DNA of 64,000 bases from an uncultured Gammaproteobacteria bacterium (GTDB lineage Bacteria > Pseudomonadota > Gammaproteobacteria > Eutrophobiales > Eutrophobiaceae), in the NCBI GenBank assembly GCA_958295485.1, contig OY282354.1:3000042-3064041 (forward strand). The letters are read 5' to 3'. Both the position numbers and the translations under genes were made by a program. The notes below the pieces were generated by a model. That model did no database searches. It was not told where the DNA came from and saw nothing but the letters and a program-made list of their open reading frames with translations. Each line of letters begins with the position of its first letter. The stretch's first letter is position 1. Of the stretch, positions 1 through 8,220 are shown in pieces.

Positions 1-1
1 C

Positions 2-1774
2 ATTGCCGGGGAATATTTCACCGAAACGGATCAATGGGGTATTACCGGCGTACTTTCCGGCCCGTTGAGCGATAGCTTGTCAGGCCGCATAGCGGCCAAC
101 TATCAATCGGCAAGCGGCTATATCGACAATTCCTATGCCGGTGGCGATGAGCCGAATCGCGAGGAATACATGCTACGGGGCACTTTTGTCTGGGATGCTA
201 CGGAGCGACTGGCGGTCACGCTCAAGGGAGAGGTTTCTTCCTATGACGTTGACGGCAGGAACGCGCAAATGGTGGCCGCAGGACCATTGGCGGGGCTTTA
301 TGCGGCGACCGATCCGGCTTTTGAGACCGAACTGGATTATAACAACGCAACGCCCGGGGATGATTTTGACAACACGGATACCGGCAATGTCACCCTGACC
401 CTTGACTATGAGGTCAACGACAGCCTGACCCTCACGTCGATCACGTCCTACGTGGAATACGACTTTACCAACAATATACCGGCTGAGTTTGCCCCCGTCC
501 CGGAATATGCGGAGCAGTCAAATAAGCAGGAGCATGATCAATTTTCCGAGGAGCTACGGGTTCATTTTGTCTCCGCCGATTCCCGCTTCGAGTTCCTCGG
601 CGGTCTCTATTACCAGACTGAAAACCTGAGTATCGAGGAATCATTCAATTTCAACTTTTCGTCGCTTATCGCCGCCGGTGTTCAGCTGTTTCCGCTTGAC
701 TCCAGTGTCATTACCTTTTATGACCAGGATACGGAGAGTTTTGCGGCATTCGGCGAGGGGACGGTGAACATTGTTGATCGGTTGCGTCTCTCTGTCGGGT
801 TGCGTTATACGGATGATGAAAAAGAAGTGGATAAAGAACTGCTTATCGCCGCCCTGGGTACGCAAACCCGGGCCCCTGGGCAGGAGCCGTTTGCCCGGAT
901 AATCGGCCGCATCCCCCACGCCTACAACCTGGACAGGAACGATACGGATCTCTCTCCCTCAGCGGGACTGCAATTTGACCTGACCGATGAGGCCATGATT
1001 TACGCCACCTACTCTGAAGGGTTTAAATCCGGCGGCTTCGATGCCCAGAACGTGGGGGGCGCGCTGGAGCTCGCCGCGTTTGACCCGGAGGAGGTGGAAG
1101 CCTGGGAAACAGGCGGCAAGTTTACTCTTCTCGGTGGCGCCGCGAAGCTGAATATAGCGTATTTCAATAATCAATATAAGGATTTGCAGGTGGCGGCCTG
1201 GAACGGTTTTGCCTTTATTGTCGAAAATGCCGCATCAGCCACTTCCCAGGGAGTGGAAGCAGACGGCCAATGGCGGATAACGGAGAACTTTACCATTGGA
1301 GGCGCTATCGCCTGGCTCGACGCGGAATACGATGACTTCCCCGGCGCCGTCTGTACAGCGCCGCAACAAACAGCATTCGCGGCCACGGGCCGGCCGGCCG
1401 GACAATGCAACCAGGACCTCTCCGGCAAGGATTTACAGTTCTCGCCGGAAATAGCCGGCAACGTGAATGCGGAATACAGCGCGCCGGTTGGCAATTACCG
1501 TCTGACATTGCAGGGCGACGTCAACTTTACCGGCAGTTACCATACCGCGCTGGACCTCGACCCGTTGGCAAGACAGGACGGTTTTGCCAAACTGAATGCC
1601 AGGGTCGAGCTCGCTGCCGGCGATGATCGCTGGAGTGTGGCCCTGGTCGGCAAAAATCTCACCGATAAAAAGACCACGACCTGGATCAATGATTTGCCGG
1701 TATTTCGCGGCGCTTATTTCGGTTTTATCGACCCCCCGCGCAGCGTCGGTGTACAGGCGCGTATTTCCATGTAG
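2..1774 (+). CDS. TonB-dependent outer-membrane receptor (5' truncated by window)
   Basis: The reading frame is open from base 2, so the gene begins before the window; only the C-terminal ~590 residues are visible. They show alternating beta-barrel strands with aromatic girdles, the typical YATYSEGFKSGGFDAQN segment of siderophore/complex-ligand receptors near residues 315-330, and a C-terminal strand ending in FIDPPRSVGVQARISM. The plug and TonB box lie outside the window. It would sit in the outer membrane and import a ligand using TonB/ExbBD energy. Two sulfatase genes follow on the same strand, so a sulfated organic ligand is a reasonable inference, but nothing in the barrel proves it. 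Confidence 0.9.
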   Translation: MAGEYFTETDQWGITGVLSGPLSDSLSGRIAANYQSASGYIDNSYAGGDEPNREEYMLRGTFVWDATERLAVTLKGEVSSYDVDGRNAQMVAAGPLAGLYAATDPAFETELDYNNATPGDDFDNTDTGNVTLTLDYEVNDSLTLTSITSYVEYDFTNNIPAEFAPVPEYAEQSNKQEHDQFSEELRVHFVSADSRFEFLGGLYYQTENLSIEESFNFNFSSLIAAGVQLFPLDSSVITFYDQDTESFAAFGEGTVNIVDRLRLSVGLRYTDDEKEVDKELLIAALGTQTRAPGQEPFARIIGRIPHAYNLDRNDTDLSPSAGLQFDLTDEAMIYATYSEGFKSGGFDAQNVGGALELAAFDPEEVEAWETGGKFTLLGGAAKLNIAYFNNQYKDLQVAAWNGFAFIVENAASATSQGVEADGQWRITENFTIGGAIAWLDAEYDDFPGAVCTAPQQTAFAATGRPAGQCNQDLSGKDLQFSPEIAGNVNAEYSAPVGNYRLTLQGDVNFTGSYHTALDLDPLARQDGFAKLNARVELAAGDDRWSVALVGKNLTDKKTTTWINDLPVFRGAYFGFIDPPRSVGVQARISM

Positions 1775-1840
1775 AATCAGGCGGGATATTTTCAGTCACG
1801 AACAAACATAAGCTCAACATCAGGGTAACGCGCGGCGGCA

Positions 1841-3394
1841 ATGCGTACTTTTTTATCCATGGCAGTCTGTATTATGGCCTGTTTCGCTTCAGCGCTCAGC
1901 GCGGCGCCCGCGAAGCGCCCCAATATCCTGTTTATCCTTACCGATAACCAGGCAGCCTCACTGCTTGGAAGCTATGGCAATCCTGATATCAGGACCCCAC
2001 ATATAGATAAACTGGCCCGGGAAGGCATCCGCTTCACCCGGGCCTACGCGGTGAACGGCATGTGTTCCCCGACCCGCGCGACGCTGATGACGGGGCTGAT
2101 GCCGTCGCAACACGGCATCCACAACTGGCTGGATGACGCGATGCTGGGGGAATGGCCGGAAAGCTGGTCAGCCGTTGCGGAATTTCGCACTTTGCCATTG
2201 ACCTTGAAAAATCGCGGTTACCGCACGGCCCTAATCGGTAAATGGCACCTGGGACAACCCTGGAAACCATCCATCGGTTATCAACACTGGGTAACCTTCA
2301 AGGATGGGCATACGGTTGATTTCTGGAACAACACGGTCATCGATAACGCCCATACTTACCAGGTCAATAGCCGTCACATCGTTGATTTTTTCACCGAAAA
2401 AGCAGTTGAGTACATTGAAGCTCAGGATGGCGAGGAACCGTTCTACCTGCAACTGAATTATGATGGTCCTTACGTCAATCCGCCAACCAACCTGGGACCG
2501 GCGCGCAATCGCTTCTACCGGGAATACGCGGGGCAGGAATTCAAGTCGTTTCCGCGGGTGGCGTTTAGCCGGAACCTGACAGATCAGCTCCTGAACCCGG
2601 ACCGGTACGGCTTGCAGCCTTTCCTGTTCCAAAAACTCCGGGAAGCGCTTGAGATGCATAACGACCCGGCCACCATGGCAAACGTCGCATCGCAGAACGC
2701 GCTGGTGGATGACGGAGTAGGCAAGGTACTGGCCGCATTGAAACGCAAAGGCCTTGCGCAGAATACCTTGGTGGTTTTTTCGTCCGACCAGGGCAATTTC
2801 TACGGCCAGCACGGTCTTTGGGAACACACCGTCGTGACCACGCCTTCGAACCTGTATGAAACGGCCATGAACATCCCGCTGATCCTGCGTCACCCGGGCA
2901 GGATCGAACCGGGCCGGGTTCATGATGAGTTGATTGGACAGTATGACATTCCAGTGACAATCCTGGACTACCTGGGAATCAATGACGCCACTTTCCCGTC
3001 CAGCCCCGGGAGGAGCTTTGCGGCCTTGTTACGCGGCGTTGTGATCGAATGGGTTGATAAGGTCTTCTTCGAACAAGAGGAAACCAGGGGTATACGTACC
3101 CCGCGCTTCTCCTACTGGAAACGATTGAAAACGACCGGAGAACCGGAGCTCTATGACATGGATAAGGACCCCGGGCAAAACACTGACGTATACAATCACC
3201 CCGACTACGCGGATGAAGTCGCCATGCTGGACCAGGAACTGGAAGTTTTTTTTCATGAATACTCGGATGAGCAGTATGACTTATGGCGCGGAGGAGTGGC
3301 AAAAGGCTCTGTAATCAGGCCGGAAATGTTTCGCCGGCTTTATGGTGAGGGCTGGAAGACGAAAACGCAAATAAAACCCGCATTCCGGGAATGA
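1841..3394 (+). CDS. Type I (formylglycine) sulfatase, arylsulfatase-like, exported
   Basis: A 517-residue protein with an N-terminal hydrophobic signal peptide (about residues 1-21, cleavage near SAA-PAKR). The alkaline-phosphatase-superfamily start PNILFILTDN follows, and then CSPTR at residues 75-79, the C-x-P-x-R signature in which Cys75 is converted to formylglycine. IGKWHLG and the later FSSDQGNFYGQHGLWEH segment are standard arylsulfatase A-like metal/substrate motifs. One of the usual tandem metal aspartates reads Asn (TDN). The stop overlaps the next gene by four bases (ATGA), so the two are translationally coupled. An anaerobic sulfatase maturase or FGE must exist elsewhere. It likely hydrolyses sulfate esters in the periplasm. 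Confidence 0.92.
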   Translation: MRTFLSMAVCIMACFASALSAAPAKRPNILFILTDNQAASLLGSYGNPDIRTPHIDKLAREGIRFTRAYAVNGMCSPTRATLMTGLMPSQHGIHNWLDDAMLGEWPESWSAVAEFRTLPLTLKNRGYRTALIGKWHLGQPWKPSIGYQHWVTFKDGHTVDFWNNTVIDNAHTYQVNSRHIVDFFTEKAVEYIEAQDGEEPFYLQLNYDGPYVNPPTNLGPARNRFYREYAGQEFKSFPRVAFSRNLTDQLLNPDRYGLQPFLFQKLREALEMHNDPATMANVASQNALVDDGVGKVLAALKRKGLAQNTLVVFSSDQGNFYGQHGLWEHTVVTTPSNLYETAMNIPLILRHPGRIEPGRVHDELIGQYDIPVTILDYLGINDATFPSSPGRSFAALLRGVVIEWVDKVFFEQEETRGIRTPRFSYWKRLKTTGEPELYDMDKDPGQNTDVYNHPDYADEVAMLDQELEVFFHEYSDEQYDLWRGGVAKGSVIRPEMFRRLYGEGWKTKTQIKPAFRE

Positions 3395-5208
3395 GGAGGT
3401 TGAAGGTGTCGAATTGGATGGAAAACATTATATGGCGCTGGGCGCTCGTCACACTCATTCCCATGCCTGTCCTGGCCGGGAATCTCGCTTATGATCAACC
3501 CTCCCCCACTATTCACCCGCGGCTGACCGAACATTCGAAAATAATGGAGAAGAAGGTCTATCGCGTCAGGGATAACGTCTATCTTGCTTATGGTTACGGC
3601 TTGGCGAACAGCACGATGGTCGTAGGCAGCGACGGCGTCATCATTATCGACGTGATGGAAGACCTGGAGCGCGGTACCGAAGTACTCGCCGAATTCAGAA
3701 AAATCACGGACAAGCCGATAAAGGCCATCGTTTACTCTCATAATCATATCGATCACGTCGGTGGGGCGCGGGCATTCGCCAGTAAGGAAGACGCCACTTC
3801 AGGCAAGGTAAAACTGATTGCCCATTCATCGTTAATGGATGCCGTCGTTAACTGGACCGGAACAGTCGGCCCGATCCTGGAGCGGCGTTCATCCTATTTC
3901 GCCGGCGTTTTCCTGGAGCAGGGTCCCGATGGCTGGGTCAACATGGGGATAGGACCGCGCATATTTACCGGCCGGGCGACTTTTTTACCGCCGAATCTCA
4001 CCTTTGATAAACGTCTGGAATTAACCGTTGCGGGTATCGACATGCAGGTCATCTACGTACCCAGCGAGACTAATGATGAAATAGTGGTCTGGTTTCCCGG
4101 CTTGCAGGTATTGCAAACCGCAGAGGTATTACAAGGCGAGGCGTTTCCGAACCTGCATACGATGCGAGGCACGAAATACCGGGACCCGGTAAAGTGGTAT
4201 AAAGCAGTCGATGCGTTGCGCGCCCTGCCGGCAGAATATATGGTCCCTTCCCATGGCAGACCGGTGCACGGACATGACAATATCCAGGAGGTATTAACGC
4301 ATTATCGCGACGCCATTCAATATGTGCATGACCAATCCGTCCGGTTGATGAATAAAGGCGCTCTCCCGGAAGACCTGGCAGCCTTGATCAAACTTCCTGA
4401 TCACCTGGCGAATCATCCCTGGTTAGGTGAATTTTATGGTTCAGTGAAAAATTCAGTCCGGCAGTTCTATGCGGGTTACATCGGTTGGTACCAGGGTGAC
4501 CCATGGGAAGTCGACAAGCTGCCGCCATTGCGACGCGCAAAACATTACGTCAGGACTATGGGAGGCAGGGACGCGGTGCTTGCCGAGGCCAAATTGGCGC
4601 TGGCTGAGGAAGAGTATACCTGGGCAGCCGAAATCCTCACCTACCTGCTGCGCATCGATGCCGAGGACAAGGCGGCGCGCCTCCTCAAGGCCCGTGCATT
4701 GCGGGAATGGGGCTATCGACAGATTACATCTACCTGGAGGAACTGGGCCTTGACTGCGGCAAAAGAGCTGGAAGGAACCTTGCCGCTCCATAAAGGCATC
4801 ATGAAGAGCTCTCCTGATATCGCCGATGCCTTGTCAAGCGGCAAGATGGTTGAACTCTTGTCCACAAGGGTGGCGGCAGAGCGTTGCACTGACGTCCGGC
4901 AACTCGTGGGGATAGAACTTACCGATACCGCTGAGGCGTACGCTCTCGAGTTAAGGCGCGGCATTGCCGAGTTTCACCCCGAGATGCCGGCAAACGCTTC
5001 CGAGAAAATCAGGCTCACGCGGCAACAACTGATCGATGTTTTTATCGGTAAAACCAACCTGAAAAGCATGGCGGCCGGGTCGGCCGCCGGGATGAGGTTT
5101 GAGGGAGATCGTGAAAAACTGGATTTATTCTTCGGTTGTATTGAAGGCATGGACGGCCCTCCCATCACGCTGAGCATTCCTGTTGACCTTGCGGATTTGG
5201 CCAACTGA
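3391..5208 (+). CDS. Alkyl/aryl sulfatase, metallo-beta-lactamase fold (SdsA/BDS1-like)
   Basis: The 605 residues have an N-terminal hydrophobic segment (about residues 14-30) that looks like a signal peptide. The metallo-beta-lactamase motif HNHIDH at residues 117-122 binds the zinc pair, and further ligands follow at SETNDE and SHGRPVHGHD. A helical dimerisation region lies in the middle, and a C-terminal SCP2-like lipid-binding domain ends the protein; this architecture is diagnostic of SDS hydrolase-type alkyl sulfatases. It starts with ATG inside the stop of the preceding sulfatase (4-base overlap), so it is co-translated with it. It would release sulfate and a fatty alcohol from long-chain sulfate esters. 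Its 3' end converges with htrA with only 7 bases between. Confidence 0.92.
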   Translation: MRRLKVSNWMENIIWRWALVTLIPMPVLAGNLAYDQPSPTIHPRLTEHSKIMEKKVYRVRDNVYLAYGYGLANSTMVVGSDGVIIIDVMEDLERGTEVLAEFRKITDKPIKAIVYSHNHIDHVGGARAFASKEDATSGKVKLIAHSSLMDAVVNWTGTVGPILERRSSYFAGVFLEQGPDGWVNMGIGPRIFTGRATFLPPNLTFDKRLELTVAGIDMQVIYVPSETNDEIVVWFPGLQVLQTAEVLQGEAFPNLHTMRGTKYRDPVKWYKAVDALRALPAEYMVPSHGRPVHGHDNIQEVLTHYRDAIQYVHDQSVRLMNKGALPEDLAALIKLPDHLANHPWLGEFYGSVKNSVRQFYAGYIGWYQGDPWEVDKLPPLRRAKHYVRTMGGRDAVLAEAKLALAEEEYTWAAEILTYLLRIDAEDKAARLLKARALREWGYRQITSTWRNWALTAAKELEGTLPLHKGIMKSSPDIADALSSGKMVELLSTRVAAERCTDVRQLVGIELTDTAEAYALELRRGIAEFHPEMPANASEKIRLTRQQLIDVFIGKTNLKSMAAGSAAGMRFEGDREKLDLFFGCIEGMDGPPITLSIPVDLADLAN

Positions 5209-5215
5209 CCCCGAC

Positions 5216-6592
5216 TTACTTTATCACCAGGAATGCTGCGGCATTGCCCCTTATCACCCTGAGCAATAACGCGTCCTCGCCTTTATCGACAAGTTTCAGG
5301 AACGATTGCAAATCCGGGACGGATTTATGGTTAACGGAGGTGATAATATCTCCTTTCCTCAACCCTGCGGACCAGGCCCGCGTGCCCCGTTGGATTTCCA
5401 CGATGATAATGCCCTTGAGTTTTCCATAATGAGGATGGTTCTCTTCGATATCTCCCAATGTTACGCCTTCCAGTCTTGGATTCCCGACCCCCTGGCTGGC
5501 GCTCCACTCCTTGCCCGCAGTCACTCTTGTTTTCAGTTCCTTCTTTTTGCCGTTTCTTAAAATTTCAAACCGGACCTCTTCCCCGACCAGCAACAAGCCG
5601 ATATGATTTCTTACGTCACCGGCTGTTTTCACCGATTTTGCATTAATTGACGTAATAATGTCCCCAGGCTGGAGGCCGGCTTTTTCCGCCGGAGAATCCG
5701 TCATGACACTGTTCACGATAGCCCCCTTCTGGTTCTTTATCCCGAATGCTTCCGCGAGATCCGGATTCAGGTCCTGGACCTGGACACCGATGAATCCCCG
5801 TTCCACCATCCCATTGTCAAGCAGTTGTTCCATGATTTGCAGGGCAAGATTGATCGGTATGGCAAAGCCGATGCCTATATTTCCTCCGCTACGTGAAAAT
5901 ATGGCTGTGTTAATGCCGACTAATTCGCCTCCCAGGTTGACCAGGGCGCCACCTGAGTTACCGGGGTTTATGGAGGCATCCGTTTGAATGAAATCTTCAT
6001 AACCTTCAATGCCAAGACCACTGCGACTGAGTGCGCTGACTATGCCTGACGTTACTGTCTGTCCCAAGCCAAACGGATTGCCGATTGCCACCACGAAATC
6101 ACCAACCCGCAAATCATCCGAATCAGAAACGCTTATATCCACCAAGTCTTCCGCCGGCACTTTTATCACGGCCACGTCCGTTGCAGGGTCAGTCCCGACA
6201 ATTTCGGCGTCAAAATGCCGCCCGTCGCGTAAAGTCACCGTAACCTGGACTGCATTGGCGATCACGTGATTGTTTGTCAACACCAAACCACGTTCGGCAT
6301 CGACGATAACCCCTGATCCCAAACTCTGGGTCTTTCTTTCTACCGGCCTGTCCGGCATGTTGAAAAATCGCCGAAAAAATGGGTCGGCAAACAACGGATT
6401 TTGTCTGGTCCGCACGCGACCTTCAGTAGCGATATTGACAACGGCCGGAGTAACTTCATCCAGCATCGGGGCAAGACTGGGTAATTCTTTATCACCGGCG
6501 GACCGGGGCAGCGCCGCCTGAGCCGGGATGAGATAAAACAAAGACGCGATGAATACTAAAGCAGAATACGCTGGACCTGGTTTGAAGAGCAT
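5216..6592 (-). CDS. htrA: HtrA/Deg periplasmic serine protease with two PDZ domains
   Basis: A 458-residue Do-like protease. It has a signal peptide (about residues 1-27, ending IPAQA-ALP) and a trypsin-like domain with catalytic His109 (TNNHVIAN), Asp139 (ATDVAVIKV) and Ser213 (GNSGGAL). PDZ1 starts at RGFIGVQVQDL and PDZ2 covers the last ~90 residues (KGIIIVEI, RKGDIITSVN). Length and two PDZ domains fit DegP/DegQ. It degrades or chaperones misfolded envelope proteins. The start ATG is preceded by AAGGT at 9 bases. In enteric bacteria degQ lies close to rplM-rpsI; here the same genes are split by the BREX island, which suggests an ancestral neighbourhood. Confidence 0.93.
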   Translation of the reverse strand: MLFKPGPAYSALVFIASLFYLIPAQAALPRSAGDKELPSLAPMLDEVTPAVVNIATEGRVRTRQNPLFADPFFRRFFNMPDRPVERKTQSLGSGVIVDAERGLVLTNNHVIANAVQVTVTLRDGRHFDAEIVGTDPATDVAVIKVPAEDLVDISVSDSDDLRVGDFVVAIGNPFGLGQTVTSGIVSALSRSGLGIEGYEDFIQTDASINPGNSGGALVNLGGELVGINTAIFSRSGGNIGIGFAIPINLALQIMEQLLDNGMVERGFIGVQVQDLNPDLAEAFGIKNQKGAIVNSVMTDSPAEKAGLQPGDIITSINAKSVKTAGDVRNHIGLLLVGEEVRFEILRNGKKKELKTRVTAGKEWSASQGVGNPRLEGVTLGDIEENHPHYGKLKGIIIVEIQRGTRAWSAGLRKGDIITSVNHKSVPDLQSFLKLVDKGEDALLLRVIRGNAAAFLVIK

Positions 6593-6709
6593 GGATTTTT
6601 TTACCTTGGTGATTTAACGGTTACATTCATTATTGTTAGAAAACAGGCATTATAAAAGTTCAACCGCAACAATTCAGAAATAACGGGCAATCGCTTACTT
6701 TTACGCCCC

Positions 6710-6847
6710 CGTCATTCTGAGGAGCGTAGCGACGAAGAATCTCTGCCTTTGTTCGGTATAGATTCTTCGTTTCGCTCAGAATGACGGCCTCTCGGTGGAT
6801 TCTTCGCGTAGCCTGTCCTTGAACGAAGCGAAGGGCCCAGAATGACG
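6710..6847. repeat. Dispersed palindromic intergenic repeat
   Basis: In the 317-base gap between htrA and hsp20, CGTCATTCTGAGGAGCG (6710 on) pairs with the inverted CGCTCAGAATGACG ending near 6786. A further partial copy with CGAAGCGAAGGGC and CAGAATGACG ends near 6847. The CATTCTGA...TCAGAATG arms with GATTCTTCG cores resemble dispersed short palindromic repeats. A related degenerate copy is present at about 45600-45672. No gene is visible in this gap. Confidence 0.7.
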
Positions 6848-6909
6848 AGATGTTGAACAGGCTCGCCGGCCCCCGGAGGGGCCAGCTCGCATTTACGGAT
6901 GGAGGGCTT

Positions 6910-7344
6910 TTAGTGGCTTACCTCGATCCTTTGGGGTTGCGCCTTCCGCTGTTTTGGAATTGAGATTTCCAAGACTCCATTTTTGCCGTTGGCCGCTATT
7001 TCCTCCGCAGCGACGCCGTCGGGCAGGCTGAAGCGGCGATAAAAAGCGCCCTGCGCCCTTTCCACTTTCTTATAGCCGTCTTTCTCTTCCCGGGTCTCGG
7101 TTTTGCGCTCACCTTTGAGGGTCAGCATTCCACTTTCCGCCGTGACTTCAATGTCCTTGGGGTCGACGCCGGGCAGGTCGGCCAAGATGACAAACCGGTT
7201 ATCTTCCTCTTTGACATCCACCGCCGGCCGCCATTGACTGACAATGGAATCAGACCGGCCACCAGACTCAAGCCCGCTAAAAAACGGTTCAAACAACCCC
7301 AACCGGTTGGTGAAATTAAATGGTTCATAACGAATTAATGACAT
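6910..7344 (-). CDS. hsp20: Small heat-shock protein, Hsp20/alpha-crystallin family
   Basis: The 144-residue chaperone has a short N-terminal arm (MSLIRYEPFN) and an alpha-crystallin domain from about residue 40 (WRPAVDVKEED, ILADLPGVDPKDIEV, GMLTLKGER). The conserved G-V-L-E-I-S-I-P sequence near the C terminus is followed by an extension that may carry the inter-dimer I-x-I contact. It holds unfolding proteins in an ATP-independent way. The start has a good AGGAGA ribosome site. A sigma-32-type promoter lies 36-65 bases upstream, in keeping with heat induction. Confidence 0.95.
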   Translation of the reverse strand: MSLIRYEPFNFTNRLGLFEPFFSGLESGGRSDSIVSQWRPAVDVKEEDNRFVILADLPGVDPKDIEVTAESGMLTLKGERKTETREEKDGYKKVERAQGAFYRRFSLPDGVAAEEIAANGKNGVLEISIPKQRKAQPQRIEVSH

Positions 7345-7379
7345 GATATTTCTCCTGATTCAAGTTGTGTTAAAACGTT

Positions 7380-7409
7380 ATGTGGGGATACCCCTGAAAA
7401 ATTCAAGGG
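7380..7409 (-). promoter_or_regulatory. Sigma-32 (RpoH)-type heat-shock promoter of hsp20
   Basis: On the - strand CCCTTGAA (7409-7402) is followed after 14 bases by CCCCACAT (7387-7380). Both elements and the spacing match the known proteobacterial heat-shock consensus CTTGAA-N13/14-CCCCAT. The hsp20 ATG is 36 bases further on. Confidence 0.75.
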
Positions 7410-7452
7410 CCGGCGCGGGCCTCAATCAGGGATTTTCGAAACCGCCCGATTT

Positions 7453-8097
7453 TCAAATCCAATAGGCGGTAGTCGTCATCACTTTTGAACAATAACGCAT
7501 TGTCACCTTAATCGGCTTGGGTAATTCAGCGGCGCCGGCGGCCATTGCGGTAGTCGCATGTTGTAATTCATCCGCCCTCATTTGTTCCAATATGCTCCTG
7601 CTCCTCTGGTCTTTTTCCGGTAATCGCTCAAGGTGTTTATCCAGGTGCGCGACAACCTGGCGTTCTGTTTCCAGCACAAACCCCAGGTTCCATTTATCCC
7701 CCGATAACCCGGCCACCGCGCCTATGGCGAATGAACCGAGATACCAGAGGGGAGTCAGGCAACTGACATGGCTGTCGAGCTCTGTCACCCTTTCTTCACA
7801 CCAGTACAAGTGATCGCTTTCTTCCGCGGCGGCCCGCAGCAGTGATTTGCGCACCCCGGAGTCCCTGGCGACAAAGGCCTGCCCGGAATACAATGCCTGG
7901 GCCGCCACTTCCCCGGCGTGATTAACGCGCATGAAGCCGGCAGAGCGGCGTCTCTCTGACTGTTCCAGCGCATGTTCCTCCAACCCCCCGGCGGGATTTT
8001 CACGCTTCGGTCGATTTTCATTGGAAAAAACCGCCGATAAAGCCTTATCGAATCCAATGATCAGTTCATCTACAGGGCTATAAACTCTCTTGGTCAT
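7453..8097 (-). CDS. coq7: Coq7-type demethoxyubiquinone hydroxylase
   Basis: A 214-residue di-iron carboxylate protein. MRVNHAGEVAAQALY holds the first Glu ligand region, EESDHLYWCEERV an E-x-x-H pair, and MRADELQHATTAM the second E-x-x-H near the C terminus. It hydroxylates the C6 position of the demethoxy-ubiquinone ring in ubiquinone synthesis at the inner membrane. I start at the ATG at 8097 rather than the in-frame codon 81 bases upstream, because the product then begins TKRVYSPVDELI as in the family and leaves room for a promoter. The BREX operon ends 123 bases upstream; coq7 and rplM therefore flank the island. Confidence 0.93.
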   Translation of the reverse strand: MTKRVYSPVDELIIGFDKALSAVFSNENRPKRENPAGGLEEHALEQSERRRSAGFMRVNHAGEVAAQALYSGQAFVARDSGVRKSLLRAAAEESDHLYWCEERVTELDSHVSCLTPLWYLGSFAIGAVAGLSGDKWNLGFVLETERQVVAHLDKHLERLPEKDQRSRSILEQMRADELQHATTAMAAGAAELPKPIKVTMRYCSKVMTTTAYWI

Positions 8098-8143
8098 AAG
8101 CTGACGTTTCTGATTTTTCCCGAATCCCGATACCGGGGTACAT

Positions 8144-8149
8144 ATTATA
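8144..8149 (-). promoter_or_regulatory. Putative -10 element of coq7
   Basis: TATAAT on the - strand lies about 47 bases upstream of the coq7 ATG. No good -35 hexamer is seen at 16-18 bases, so the assignment rests on the -10 alone. Confidence 0.4.
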
Positions 8150-8220
8150 AAGTGTACAGGTTCAGAAACATATTGCACTACAGAGAGGGTTAAACAGGGA
8201 AGCCGCGCCGGGTACGACGA

